Shown in pieces: positions 54,610 to 64,000 of a stretch of DNA of 64,000 nucleotides. A program made the position numbers and the translations under genes. Positions within the stretch are counted from its first letter, which is position 1, and every line of letters starts with the position of its first letter. The stretch comes from Cupriavidus sp. EM10 (lineage in GTDB: Bacteria; Pseudomonadota; Gammaproteobacteria; Burkholderiales; Burkholderiaceae), in contig NZ_CP076060.1 in NCBI RefSeq assembly GCF_018729255.1, positions 1,240,001 to 1,304,000 on the forward strand. The letters run 5' to 3'. Under the pieces are notes generated by a model. The model saw only the letters and a program-made list of their open reading frames with translations, made no database searches and had not been told where the DNA came from.

Positions 54610-56063
54610 AGCTGTCGCTGACCCAGCGCCTGTCCGCCGTGTTCGCGGCGCTGCTGCTGGCCTGCTGCGGCGCGTCGGCCTGGCTGCAGGTGCGCGCCAA
54701 CGCCATGCACGAGAAAGAGGTGATCCAGAGCCTGTCGCGCGGTCTGGCGGCCTATATCGCGCGCAATGCCTTGCTGGAGGATCAGAGCGCCATTGCGCCG
54801 CAGGCGTTGCGTCAGCTGTTCGGCCAGTTGATGGTGGTGAACCCCAGCGTCGAAGTCTATTTGCTGGACGATCAGGGTCACATCCGGGGCCACGATGCGC
54901 CCAGCGGCCACCTGATCCGCGACCAGGTGGACCTGGCGCCCGTGAAGAAGCTGATCGACGGCGGCGCGCTGCCGATCCTGGGCGACGACCCGCGCAGCGC
55001 GTCCGGGCGCAAGGTGTTCAGCGCGGCGCCGTTGCGGCAGGGCGGCTATATCTATGTGGTGCTGATGGGCGAAACGCACGACAAGCTGGCCGCGCGGGCG
55101 TCGCAGGATGCCGTGATGCGCACCACGCTGTGGTCGATGGCGCTGGTGGCGTCGCTGGGCCTGATCGCCGGCCTGGTGGCGTTCGCGCTGATCACGCGGC
55201 CGCTGCGGCGGCTGACCAACGAGATCCGGCAGTTCGACTCCGGCGATGCCTACACCGCTGGCGCCCAGCAGACGGTGCCGGCCGAGCCCGTGCCGCGCGA
55301 CGAGATGGCGGCGCTGGAATCGGCGTTTCGCCAGATGTCGGACCGTATCGACAGTCAGTGGCGCGCGCTCAAGCAGCAGGACCAGGAGCGGCGCGAGATG
55401 GTGGCCAATATCTCGCACGACCTGCGCACGCCGTTGACATCGCTGCACGGCTATCTGGAAACCTTGTCGGTCAAGGCCGACAGCCTCAGTGCCGACGAAC
55501 GCCAACGCTACCTGGCGATTGCACTGGCGCAAAGCGCCAAGGTAGGCGGGCTGGCGCAGGCGCTGTTCGAGCTGGCGCGGCTGGAGCACGGCATGGTCCA
55601 AGCCGTGCCCGAGGATTTCTCTATGGTCGACCTGACGCAGGACGTGCTCGAAAAATTCGCGCTGCCGGCCGAGGCCAAGCACCTGCAACTGCGGGCCGGA
55701 GTGCCGCCCGCGTTGCCGGCCGTGTCGGCGGACCTGGGCATGATCGAACGCGTGCTGACCAATCTGCTGGACAACGCGATCCGACACACGCCGGCTGGTG
55801 GCACGGTGGAGGTCGACCTGGCCAGCCAGGACGGCAAGATCGCGGTCACGGTCAGCGACACGGGGCCGGGCATTCCGCCGGCGCTGCGCGAGTCGATCTT
55901 CCAGCGGCCGTTCCCGTCGGGCGGCGCGCACCGGGGCGGCGGCCTGGGTTTGCTGATCGTGCAGCGCATGCTGCAGCTCAACGGCAGCCAGGTGAAGCTG
56001 GTGGAACGGCAGGCTGGCACGACGCTGACCTTTGCGCTGCGGGCAGCAGGGCGCCCGGCATGA
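54606..56063 (+). CDS. Two-component sensor histidine kinase
   Basis: Membrane kinase of 485 residues starting at GTG. First membrane helix about 8-28 (LSAVFAALLLACCGASAWLQ), a periplasmic sensor of about 145 residues, second helix about 178-200 (LVASLGLIAGLVAFALITRP), a HAMP region, then the H box MVANISHDLRTPLTSLHGYL with phosphorylated H271, N box LLDNAIRHTPAGG, and G boxes DTGPGIPPAL and GGGLGLLIVQRM. Co-translated with the OmpR-type regulator. The sensor part has no recognised domain. Confidence 0.93.
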   Translation: MKLSLTQRLSAVFAALLLACCGASAWLQVRANAMHEKEVIQSLSRGLAAYIARNALLEDQSAIAPQALRQLFGQLMVVNPSVEVYLLDDQGHIRGHDAPSGHLIRDQVDLAPVKKLIDGGALPILGDDPRSASGRKVFSAAPLRQGGYIYVVLMGETHDKLAARASQDAVMRTTLWSMALVASLGLIAGLVAFALITRPLRRLTNEIRQFDSGDAYTAGAQQTVPAEPVPRDEMAALESAFRQMSDRIDSQWRALKQQDQERREMVANISHDLRTPLTSLHGYLETLSVKADSLSADERQRYLAIALAQSAKVGGLAQALFELARLEHGMVQAVPEDFSMVDLTQDVLEKFALPAEAKHLQLRAGVPPALPAVSADLGMIERVLTNLLDNAIRHTPAGGTVEVDLASQDGKIAVTVSDTGPGIPPALRESIFQRPFPSGGAHRGGGLGLLIVQRMLQLNGSQVKLVERQAGTTLTFALRAAGRPA

Positions 56064-56090
56064 CGGCCATGGCCGATGTGTGATGTACGG

Positions 56091-56963
56091 CTAGCGCACC
56101 TGGCCCAACCGCTCGCGTAGCCATTCGACGAATGCCGCGATATCGGCTTGCATGCCGGCGCGGGCCTGGCGTTCAGCCGGCACCGCCATCAGGCCGCCGT
56201 CGAACGCGGTAAAGCCAAACGGCGCCACCAGCGCGCCTGCGTCCAGTTCGGCGCGGATCAGCCGCTGCTCCACCAGCGCCACCCCCAGTCCTGCCAGCGC
56301 CGCCTGGATGCACAGATGGGTGTGCGGAAACGTCAGCCCGCCATGGGGCGCGATGTGCTGGCCAGTCTTGGCTTCCCATTGATCCCAGGCACTTGACGTG
56401 AAATCGTGCGTGATCCTCACGCCGGTGTCGATCTGCTGCGCATGGGCCGGCGCGCAGACCGGGCCGAACAGCACCGGCGCCAGCGGCATCGCACGCTGCC
56501 GGTCGGCGGCGGGATAAGACGAGAGATCCCAGGCGATCACCACATCGGCGCCCTCGGTGCGCATCTCGCGCGCCGACGTCATTGACAGCCGGATCCGGAT
56601 ATCGGGCCGCACGCGATAGAAATCGGCCAGTTCCGGCACCAGCCAGCGCATGGCGAACGTGGCGCTGCAGGCCACATGCAGCGTCGGGCCGCGCGCCTGG
56701 TCGAGAACGCGGCCGTAGCCCTGTTCCAGCTGGTCGAACACCGCGCGCACGACATCGTAAAAAGCTTGGCCTTGGTCATTGAGCCGCACGCCCGTGCCGT
56801 CGCGCTCGAACAGTTCCACGCCGGCGTGTTCCTGGAGCTGGCGCAGCTGCCGGCTGACCGCGCCGTGGGTACGATGCAGCTCCTCGGCGGCGCGCGTGAC
56901 CGAGCCTGTGCGGGCCGTGGCCTCGAACGCGCGCAGGGTAGACATCGGGGGCAGGGTGCGCAT
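56091..56963 (-). CDS. LysR family transcriptional regulator, GcvA-like
   Basis: Regulator of 290 residues. N-terminal helix-turn-helix: LRAFEATARTGSVTRAAEEL, RTHGAVSRQLRQLQEHAGVE and LFERDGTGVRLNDQGQAF. A periplasmic-binding-like effector domain follows, ending in the GcvA-type pattern HTHLCIQAALAGLGVALVEQ and DAGALVAPFG. It is divergent from the enolase paralogue 119 bases away, the usual geometry for a LysR target. Confidence 0.92.
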   Translation of the reverse strand: MRTLPPMSTLRAFEATARTGSVTRAAEELHRTHGAVSRQLRQLQEHAGVELFERDGTGVRLNDQGQAFYDVVRAVFDQLEQGYGRVLDQARGPTLHVACSATFAMRWLVPELADFYRVRPDIRIRLSMTSAREMRTEGADVVIAWDLSSYPAADRQRAMPLAPVLFGPVCAPAHAQQIDTGVRITHDFTSSAWDQWEAKTGQHIAPHGGLTFPHTHLCIQAALAGLGVALVEQRLIRAELDAGALVAPFGFTAFDGGLMAVPAERQARAGMQADIAAFVEWLRERLGQVR

Positions 56964-56986
56964 GGCAACTCTGTGAGAAAAGCTGA

Positions 56987-58359
<1,373 letters not shown>

Positions 58360-58401
58360 AATTGCTGAAGGCACAGGCCCGCGGCACCTCCGAACCAGAA
58401 A

Positions 58402-58662
58402 CTACAGCAGAGCAAAGCGCGCGGCCTGCGGCCCCACCACCGCCGGCCGGCTGACCGGGTATCGATGATGGTCGCCGCCGGCTTCGAACGACAGGTAGTC
58501 GGGCGTCCAGCGCAGCCCTCGCAGGAAACGGGTCTCCAGGCCATCGACGACAATGGTGCCGCCCTGCACCGTGACGCTGTCACAGGGCAGGCGCAGCAAC
58601 TCGGCATCGTCGCCGAAATAATGGGCTTCCAGCAGGATTGAGGCGGCTTGGTAGGCGGGCAT
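58402..58662 (-). CDS. Small conserved-looking hypothetical protein next to a LexA box
   Basis: Protein of 86 residues from the ATG at 58662: MPAYQAASILLEAHYFGDDA at the start, LPCDSVTVQGGTIVVDGLET in the middle, FLRGLRWTPDYLSFEAGGDH toward the end. It has no membrane segment, signal or recognised domain; the strand-rich, non-repetitive composition and good codon use support a real gene. A near-perfect LexA operator is centred about 48 bases upstream, so it may belong to the SOS regulon. It is convergent with the enolase gene. Confidence 0.6.
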   Translation of the reverse strand: MPAYQAASILLEAHYFGDDAELLRLPCDSVTVQGGTIVVDGLETRFLRGLRWTPDYLSFEAGGDHHRYPVSRPAVVGPQAARFALL

Positions 58663-58699
58663 GATGGTCCGATGGCAGCGGCAAATCCGTGTCGCGCGG

Positions 58700-58719
58700 T
58701 ACTGTATAAACGTACAGTA
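58700..58719. promoter_or_regulatory. LexA-binding site (SOS box)
   Basis: TACTGTATAAACGTACAGTA matches the CTGT-N8-ACAG consensus of LexA boxes, with the outer TA pair also present on both sides. It lies 38 bases upstream of the leftward 86-residue gene and about 230 bases before the rightward gene at 58947. TATACT/TATAAA elements overlap or adjoin it on both strands, so repression of a promoter is plausible. Confidence 0.8.
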
Positions 58720-58946
58720 GTATAGCGGCCTTGCCCCGCCCATGCACGTGCCCGATTCTCAATTTTCTGAGGCAGTTTCCGCTTCGGAAAAGTCGGTATC
58801 CGACCACATCGTGCTGCTGCGGACCCATGTCAAACGGCCGTCGGCGGTCGACCCCTACGCAGATTGGTATAACCTGAAGTGCAGGAACCTCCGATCTTCC
58901 GGCGCATCTCGACATCGGAGAGACGTCTGGAGGCGGGAGGCTGCGC

Positions 58947-59387
58947 ATGTTGGAACGGGATAGCAGAAGCTGCTGGTTCGCTGCCGGATTGCTGACGGGT
59001 GCCATCACGGCAGGCTTATGTGCGTGGCTCGGCGGCCAACGGGCGCGCGCCAGGGGCAGGGCGGAGGCACTGCAGGCCGGCACGTCGGCAACGTCCGATG
59101 GCGCCACTGCGGATAACCCGGGGCAGGCGCAGCCGGTGCCATGGCGTCCGATGGCCGCGTCGCACCAGACCGATGGTGGCTCGGACATGTTCGAGTACCG
59201 CGGGTTTGTCGTGCACCTGTTCTGGCAGGCGCTGGCGCCGGAGCGCTATCGCGCGTGGTGCGATATCTGGGAAGCCGGTGCCGTGGTGCAGGAAGCGGGC
59301 GGCCCGCCGGCCACGTTCCTGAGCGCCGGCGAAGCGCGGCTGGCTGCCGGGGCGTGGGCGCGCCACTGGGTGCAGAACAATGGCTAG
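58947..59387 (+). CDS. Hypothetical protein with N-terminal membrane anchor
   Basis: Protein of 146 residues starting after a clear GGGAGG. A single hydrophobic helix (CWFAAGLLTGAITAGLCAWL, about 9-28) is followed by a basic then low-complexity linker and a C-terminal compact part from about 80 (MFEYRGFVVHLFWQALAPER, LSAGEARLAAGAWARHWV). No family is recognised. The layout suggests a small domain tethered to the membrane. It is downstream of the LexA box but far enough that co-regulation is uncertain. Confidence 0.7.
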   Translation: MLERDSRSCWFAAGLLTGAITAGLCAWLGGQRARARGRAEALQAGTSATSDGATADNPGQAQPVPWRPMAASHQTDGGSDMFEYRGFVVHLFWQALAPERYRAWCDIWEAGAVVQEAGGPPATFLSAGEARLAAGAWARHWVQNNG

Positions 59388-59489
59388 GATCCGGTGCGCC
59401 ATCCCGCCGACGTGGTGCGTGCATCGGGCATGCACGCGATGTGATGCGGGATGCCTGCGTGATACGATGCCCCGCTTCATTTGGAGTTC

Positions 59490-59756
59490 ATGATGTTTGT
59501 CTGCCAGAACCAGCCTTGCGGCGCCCAGTGGTCGCCCGACGAGGTGGAGATCCGGAACGAAGGGCAGGGCCCGCTGTTTCGTTGCCCGTTGTGTGGCGCG
59601 CGCAATCACCTGGAGGCCCGCCCGGGCCGGACGGCGCGCCAAAATACCGCCAGGTCCCCCACGCCCCTGCCGCGCCCGCGCAGGCGCGCCCGTCCAGGGC
59701 GGCACCTCACCGTGGAAAACGGCACTGACTTCGCTGTGGAAGAGGGGCAACGCTAA
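59490..59756 (+). CDS. Small zinc-ribbon-like protein
   Basis: Protein of 88 residues after TTTGGAG; a second ATG at 59493 is equally likely. The N-terminal 45 residues have a C-x4-C and CPLC pair (VCQNQPCGAQW and FRCPLCGARNHLEA) that can bind one zinc. The rest is proline- and arginine-rich and probably disordered. Function unknown; similar short ribbons occur in nucleic-acid-binding proteins. Confidence 0.6.
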   Translation: MMFVCQNQPCGAQWSPDEVEIRNEGQGPLFRCPLCGARNHLEARPGRTARQNTARSPTPLPRPRRRARPGRHLTVENGTDFAVEEGQR

Positions 59757-59810
59757 TTGCGATAGCGAAGTTACCTCAAGGCGGCGCGGTCTCGTACCGT
59801 TAAGACAATC

Positions 59811-60200
59811 ATGGACATTAGCGATATCTCTCACGATGCCGCCTCCAATGCCGAAGTCATTGGATGGTCGGGCGCATCCCCACAGGTCATTGCCCGAGTG
59901 CTGAACACCGCGCTGGCCGCGCAGGATCTCTCGGGCTTTGCCGCGCTGCTGTCTGACATCGCACGAGACCGCGGCCTCAAGGGGGCGCGCGGCATGCATC
60001 AGTCGATCTACGACATGCCTTATGCGAGCCTGCTGCCGCGCCAGAAGCATCTGCTTGCCGATGCGTTCGACCTCTTCCTGCGCCTGGGACTCGAATTCCG
60101 GGCACGCGGCGACGGGGCCGACGATGACTTGACGGACGATGGCGACGACGCGCCGCCGCTGCGCGACATGGATGACGACGACGTCATCGACGAGGACTGA
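59811..60200 (+). CDS. Hypothetical acidic-tailed protein
   Basis: Protein of 129 residues. A predicted helical core of about 95 residues (PQVIARVLNTALAAQDLSGF, MHQSIYDMPYASLLPRQKHL, DAFDLFLRLGLEFRARG) is followed by a tail made almost wholly of aspartate and glutamate. No family recognised. It has its own strong terminator, which supports a real transcribed gene. Acidic tails are seen in DNA mimics and chaperone-like proteins, but nothing here shows either. Confidence 0.65.
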   Translation: MDISDISHDAASNAEVIGWSGASPQVIARVLNTALAAQDLSGFAALLSDIARDRGLKGARGMHQSIYDMPYASLLPRQKHLLADAFDLFLRLGLEFRARGDGADDDLTDDGDDAPPLRDMDDDDVIDED

Positions 60201-60245
60201 CGAAGGCGCCCGCCTTCATACAGCTGTTTGACCGGCAATCACTGC

Positions 60246-60288
60246 CGGCCCGCCATGTGGTCAGTTCACATGCGCGGGCCGTTTTCTT
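60246..60288 (+). terminator. Rho-independent terminator
   Basis: Stem CGGCCCGC (60246-60253) / GCGGGCCG (60274-60281) continuing into CATGTG / CACATG with a single bulged C, loop GTCAGTT, then TTTTCTT. It ends the rightward small-gene group and faces the convergent glutamate dehydrogenase gene. Confidence 0.9.
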
Positions 60289-60328
60289 ATTGGTGCACCG
60301 CGTTGCGATGCCCCTCGGCAGGCACGTT

Positions 60329-63300
60329 TCAGGCACGTTCGAGCAGGCCGATTTCCCGCACCGCCACCGACAGCATCGACAGCGCCGCCGCGCCGGACAC
60401 GCCCGAGGCGCGCTGATCGGTCAGCATCTGGGCGTAGCGGTCCAGCGCCACCTGCCGGCTGCCACGCCAGCTGTTGATCATCGCCGCCGCGTCGTCGCTG
60501 TCCTGCGCCTGCGCCAGTACGCTGGTGGTCAGCGCGCGCTTGAGGCGGCCCAGGTCTTCCAGCGTGGTGGTGCGTGCCAGCAGGTCCCAGTGCGTATCGG
60601 CCGGCAGGGACAGCGCGCGTTCGCGCAGCCATCCGAAGTTCAGCTCGGTGTCCAGCGCGAAGTAGACCGCCGCCACCGCGCCCAGGCTGCGATGGCACGA
60701 CCCCGCCACCTCGGCGATGTCCAGCGCGGCCGCGGCGTTGTCGCTGGCGGCCACGCGCAGCGCCAGGTCGTCGTCGACGCCGGCTTCGGTCAGCGCCAGC
60801 GCCGCATCGGCCATGGTCTGCGACGTCTCGGGCGGCAACAGCGTCGCCAGTTGCGGCGTCAGCCACTGCGCGGCTTCCATGAAACGTGTGGCGCCCGGCT
60901 CCACGGTGCCGCCGCCACGCAGGTAGCGCACGAACCAGAGCGTGGCGCGCTCCAGCAGACGGCCCAGCGCGCCGAACATGCGCGCCTGGACCGCGTCGTC
61001 CACACGGTTGTCGAGCGCGTCGATGCGTTCCCACAACGCGGTCAGCCCGAACACGTCGCGCGCCAGCAGGCAGGCGCGCACGATGTCGGCGGGGCGGGCA
61101 TCGGTCTCTTCCATCAGCCGGTGCACGAACGTGGCGCCGATGCGGTTCACCAGCATGTTGGTCAGATGCGTGGCCAGGATCTCGCGCCGCAGCGGATGCC
61201 GCTGCATGGCCGCGGCATGCTGGTGCTGCAGCGGCTTGGGGAAGTAGTCGACCAGCAGGCCGGCCACCAGGGTGTCCTCGGGCAGGTCCGACACCAGCAG
61301 CTCGTCGTACAACCACATCTTGCTGTAGGCCAGCAGCACGGCGCGCTCGGGCGACGTCAGCCCCTGGCCCAGCGACTTGCGTTCGGCGATGTCGGTGTCC
61401 GACGGCAGGAATTCGAGCGGACGATTGAGGCGGCCCGCGCGTTCGAGCCAGCGGATCAGCCGGCCCTCGGCATCTACCAGCGTGGGCGCCTCGCGCCCGG
61501 CCACCGACAGGGCCTGGGTCTGGTAGTAGTTGTCTTCCAGCACCAGCAGGCCCACCTCGTCGGTCATTTCGGCCAGCAGCTTGTTGCGCTGCTTCTCGGT
61601 CATCTCGCCATCGGCCACCACCAGGCCTAGCAAAATCTTTATATTGACCTCGTGGTCCGAGCAGTCCACGCCCGCCGAGTTGTCGATGGCATCGGTATCG
61701 ATCCGGCCGCCGTTGCGCGCGAACTCGATGCGGCCCAGCTGCGTGAAGCCCAGGTTGCCGCCTTCGCCCACCACCTTGCAGCGCAGCTCGTTGCCGTTCA
61801 CGCGGATCGCGTCGTTGGATCGATCGCCCGCCTGCAGGTGCGTCTCGGTGCTGGCCTTGACGTAGGTGCCGATGCCGCCGTTGTAGAGCAGGTCCACGGG
61901 CGCCGTCAGGATCGCGTGCATCAGCTCATTGGGCGACAGCGCCGCGGCCTGGATGCCCAGCGCGGCCTGGATCTGCGGCGACAGCGGAATCGTCTTGGCG
62001 GTGCGCGGGAACACGCCGCCGCCGGCCGAAATCAGCGCGGTGTCGTAGTCGGCCCAGCTGGAGCGGGGCAGCTCGAACAGGCGCTGGCGCTCGGCCAGGG
62101 TCTTCGCGCAGTCTGGATCGGGGTCCAGGAAGATGTGGCGATGGTCGAACGCCGCCAGCAGCTTGATATGGGGCGACAGCAGCATGCCGTTGCCGAACAC
62201 GTCGCCCGACATGTCGCCGACGCCCACCACCGTGAACGGAGTGGTCTGGATATCGACGCCCATCTCGCGGAAGTGCCGCTTGACGCTTTCCCAGGCACCG
62301 CGCGCCGTAATGCCCATCTTCTTGTGGTCGTAGCCGACCGAGCCGCCGGACGCAAACGCGTCGTCGAGCCAGAAGCCGTATTCGGCCGAGATCGCGTTGG
62401 CGTAGTCGGAGAACGTGGCCGTGCCCTTGTCGGCCGCCACCACCAGGTAGGGGTCGTTCTCGTCATGGCGCACCACGTCGGGCGGCGGCACCAGCTGGCC
62501 CGACACCAGGTTGTCGGTCAGGTCCAGCAGGCCGCGCAGGAAGGTCTGGTAGCAGGCCACGCCTTCGGCCAGGAAGGCATCGCGATCGGTGGCCGGCGGC
62601 GGGCGCTTGACCACGAAACCACCCTTGGAGCCCACCGGCACGATCACCGTGTTCTTGACCATCTGGGCCTTCATCAGCCCCAGCACCTCGGTACGGAAAT
62701 CCTCGCGGCGGTCCGACCAGCGCAGGCCGCCTCGCGCCACGCGGCCGCCGCGCAGGTGCACACCCTCCACGCGCGGCGAATAGACCCAGATCTCGAACAT
62801 TGGGCGCGGCTCGGGCAGGCCCTGCACGAGCGCCGGGTTGAACTTGAACGACACATAGGGGCGCGATTGCCCCTGCGCGTCGCGATGGAAGTAGTTGGTG
62901 CGCACCGTGGCGTTGATCACGTTCAGGAACAGCCGCAGGATGCGGTCCTCGTCCAGGTTGGGCACCTGGTCGAGCGCGGCGTCGATATCGGCCAGCCACT
63001 TGCGGGTGCGGGGGTCCTCGGTCTTTTCCGCCTGCTCGGCGGCGGCCGTGGCCACGGCGGGGGCCGGCACGGTGGCCGTGGCCGGGTCGAAGCGGGCCAG
63101 GAACAGCGACACCAGCATCGACGCGATATTGGGGTTCGCCGTCAGCGCCCGTTCGATATAGGCATTGCTGAACGTGGAGCCCACCTGGCGCAGGTACTTG
63201 GCGTAGGCGCGCAGGATGGTCACGTCGCGCGCCGCCAGCCCCGCGCGCAGCACCAGCCGGTTGAAGTCGTCGTTCTCGATCTCGCCATTCCAGGCGCGCG

Positions 63301-64000
63301 CGAAGGCATCCTCGAACAGCGGCTTGATCTTCTCGATATCGATGTCCAGCGGCTTGCCGTCGGGGTCGGCTGCGATCTCCAGGCCGAAGTCGTGGATCCA
63401 CACGGGCTCGCAGCCGTCGGGCTCGATCAGGTACGGGCGTTCCTCGTCCACGCGCACGCCCAGGTGTTCCAGCATCGGCAGGCTCAGCGACAGCGCGATG
63501 GGTTCGCCGGCGCGGTAGACCTTGAAGCGGAAGGCGCCCGCTGCGGCCTCGATGGGCCGGTACAGGTTCATCGCCAGCTTGCTCGGGTGCTGGCGCGCGT
63601 GTTCCATCAGCTCGATATCGCGCACGGCCGTGCGCGCGGCGTAGTCCTCGCGATAGCCGGCCGGGAACGAGTCGCCATAGCGGCGCAGCAACCGGTTGCC
63701 GTTTTCCTCGCCCCGGCTGTCGTGCAGCGCCTGCGCCAGATCGTCCTGCCAGCGGCGCGTGGCCTGGACGATTTTTTCTTCGAGCTCGCGCGTGTCGACC
63801 TCGGGCATCGTGCCGGGCTGGCCGCGCACCGTCAGCTGGATGCGTGCCAGCGGCGATTCAGACAACTGCGGCGTGAATTCGCAGCTGGTGCCGTTGAACG
63901 ACTGCACCAGCAGCTTCTGGATGCGCTGGCGCAGGTCGGTGTTGTACTTGTCGCGCGGCACGAAGACCAGGCACGAGATAAAGCGGTCGAAGCGGTCACG
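60329..64000 (-). CDS. gdhB: NAD-specific glutamate dehydrogenase, large type (5' end outside window)
   Basis: The frame is open from its stop at 60329 to the right edge, giving the C-terminal 1223 residues of a family of about 1600. It catalyses oxidative deamination of glutamate to 2-oxoglutarate with NAD. Motifs from the N-terminal side: DRFDRFISCLVFVPRDKYNT at the edge, HLRGGRVARGGLRWSDRRED, VPVGSKGGFVVKRPP, DDAFASGGSVGYDHKKMGIT, VVGVGDMSGDVFGNGMLLSP and NSAGVDCSDHEVNIKILLG, all typical of the large catabolic GDH. It allows glutamate use as carbon source. The upstream part of the gene is beyond the window. Confidence 0.95.
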   Translation of the reverse strand, partial: RDRFDRFISCLVFVPRDKYNTDLRQRIQKLLVQSFNGTSCEFTPQLSESPLARIQLTVRGQPGTMPEVDTRELEEKIVQATRRWQDDLAQALHDSRGEENGNRLLRRYGDSFPAGYREDYAARTAVRDIELMEHARQHPSKLAMNLYRPIEAAAGAFRFKVYRAGEPIALSLSLPMLEHLGVRVDEERPYLIEPDGCEPVWIHDFGLEIAADPDGKPLDIDIEKIKPLFEDAFARAWNGEIENDDFNRLVLRAGLAARDVTILRAYAKYLRQVGSTFSNAYIERALTANPNIASMLVSLFLARFDPATATVPAPAVATAAAEQAEKTEDPRTRKWLADIDAALDQVPNLDEDRILRLFLNVINATVRTNYFHRDAQGQSRPYVSFKFNPALVQGLPEPRPMFEIWVYSPRVEGVHLRGGRVARGGLRWSDRREDFRTEVLGLMKAQMVKNTVIVPVGSKGGFVVKRPPPATDRDAFLAEGVACYQTFLRGLLDLTDNLVSGQLVPPPDVVRHDENDPYLVVAADKGTATFSDYANAISAEYGFWLDDAFASGGSVGYDHKKMGITARGAWESVKRHFREMGVDIQTTPFTVVGVGDMSGDVFGNGMLLSPHIKLLAAFDHRHIFLDPDPDCAKTLAERQRLFELPRSSWADYDTALISAGGGVFPRTAKTIPLSPQIQAALGIQAAALSPNELMHAILTAPVDLLYNGGIGTYVKASTETHLQAGDRSNDAIRVNGNELRCKVVGEGGNLGFTQLGRIEFARNGGRIDTDAIDNSAGVDCSDHEVNIKILLGLVVADGEMTEKQRNKLLAEMTDEVGLLVLEDNYYQTQALSVAGREAPTLVDAEGRLIRWLERAGRLNRPLEFLPSDTDIAERKSLGQGLTSPERAVLLAYSKMWLYDELLVSDLPEDTLVAGLLVDYFPKPLQHQHAAAMQRHPLRREILATHLTNMLVNRIGATFVHRLMEETDARPADIVRACLLARDVFGLTALWERIDALDNRVDDAVQARMFGALGRLLERATLWFVRYLRGGGTVEPGATRFMEAAQWLTPQLATLLPPETSQTMADAALALTEAGVDDDLALRVAASDNAAAALDIAEVAGSCHRSLGAVAAVYFALDTELNFGWLRERALSLPADTHWDLLARTTTLEDLGRLKRALTTSVLAQAQDSDDAAAMINSWRGSRQVALDRYAQMLTDQRASGVSGAAALSMLSVAVREIGLLERA

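Noticed and set aside
58742..58963. Rightward 73-codon open frame just after the LexA box
   Set aside because: No good ribosome site, low-complexity basic end, and it overlaps the well-supported start at 58947. It cannot be excluded as a short SOS peptide but evidence is weak.

Overview
The window is a 64 kb piece of a high-GC betaproteobacterial chromosome. Gene content and order (rpmI-rplT-pheS-pheT-ihfA-MerR-tRNA-Pro, thrS-infC, the relA variant, LplT-PlsC, NAD-dependent glutamate dehydrogenase, TRAP transporters, 3-hydroxybutyrate enzymes) point to Burkholderiaceae, most likely Cupriavidus or a close Ralstonia relative. This is inference from protein recognition, not a database match. No plasmid, phage or insertion-sequence genes were seen. 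One AT-richer gene (about 10.9-11.95 kb) looks acquired.

Layout. 1-2.9 kb: an RND efflux pump running off the left edge. 3.3-5.6 kb: an acidic amino acid/dicarboxylate symporter coupled to a solute-binding protein. 5.8-10.8 kb: a YdeP/FdhF-like molybdenum oxidoreductase, fdhD, a MocR regulator and a small winged-helix protein. 10.9-12.0 kb: a DUF1016 (YhcG-type) PD-(D/E)XK nuclease with two near-identical DNA palindromes, one inside the gene and one just after its stop. 12-18.6 kb: FAD-linked oxidase, DUF2069, WrbA, YihY, DUF962, a hydrolase and homocysteine synthase. 18.8-24.5 kb: CBS protein, LplT-PlsC fusion, metaxin-like GST, aroC, HcaT-like MFS. 24.5-29.4 kb: L-2-hydroxyglutarate-type oxidoreductase with a FadR-family regulator, a PilZ protein, and ETF-ubiquinone oxidoreductase. 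29.8-34.1 kb: SDR, complete TRAP transporter and thioesterase. 34.3-37.7 kb: PAS-LuxR regulator, 3-ketoacid CoA-transferase (scoAB), DUF411 protein and 3-hydroxybutyrate dehydrogenase. 37.9-41.4 kb: hydrolase, RidA, relA. 41.4-50.1 kb: translation block from tRNA-Val through thrS, infC, rpmI, rplT, pheST, ihfA and a MerR protein to tRNA-Pro. 50.5-56.1 kb: a periplasmic methionine-sulfoxide repair operon (msrB-dipZ-msrA) divergent from a two-component system. 56.1-58.4 kb: LysR regulator and a second-type enolase. 58.4-60.2 kb: small unknown genes, one next to a near-perfect LexA box. 60.3-64 kb: NAD-specific glutamate dehydrogenase running off the right edge.

Quality note. Four genes between 44 and 58 kb (infC, msrA, msrB, eno) each contain one apparent single-base deletion while both halves remain well conserved. 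Because infC is essential, the simplest reading is base-call error in this assembly. They are typed as pseudogene because the reading frame is formally broken.

Functional themes: fatty-acid, hydroxy-acid and ketone-body catabolism (etfD, scoAB, hydroxybutyrate dehydrogenase, 2-hydroxy-acid oxidases), nutrient uptake by secondary and TRAP transporters, translation and stringent response (relA), and envelope oxidative repair. The best candidates for something undescribed are the nuclease with its paired palindromes, the LexA-box small gene, and the msr/DipZ/two-component module.
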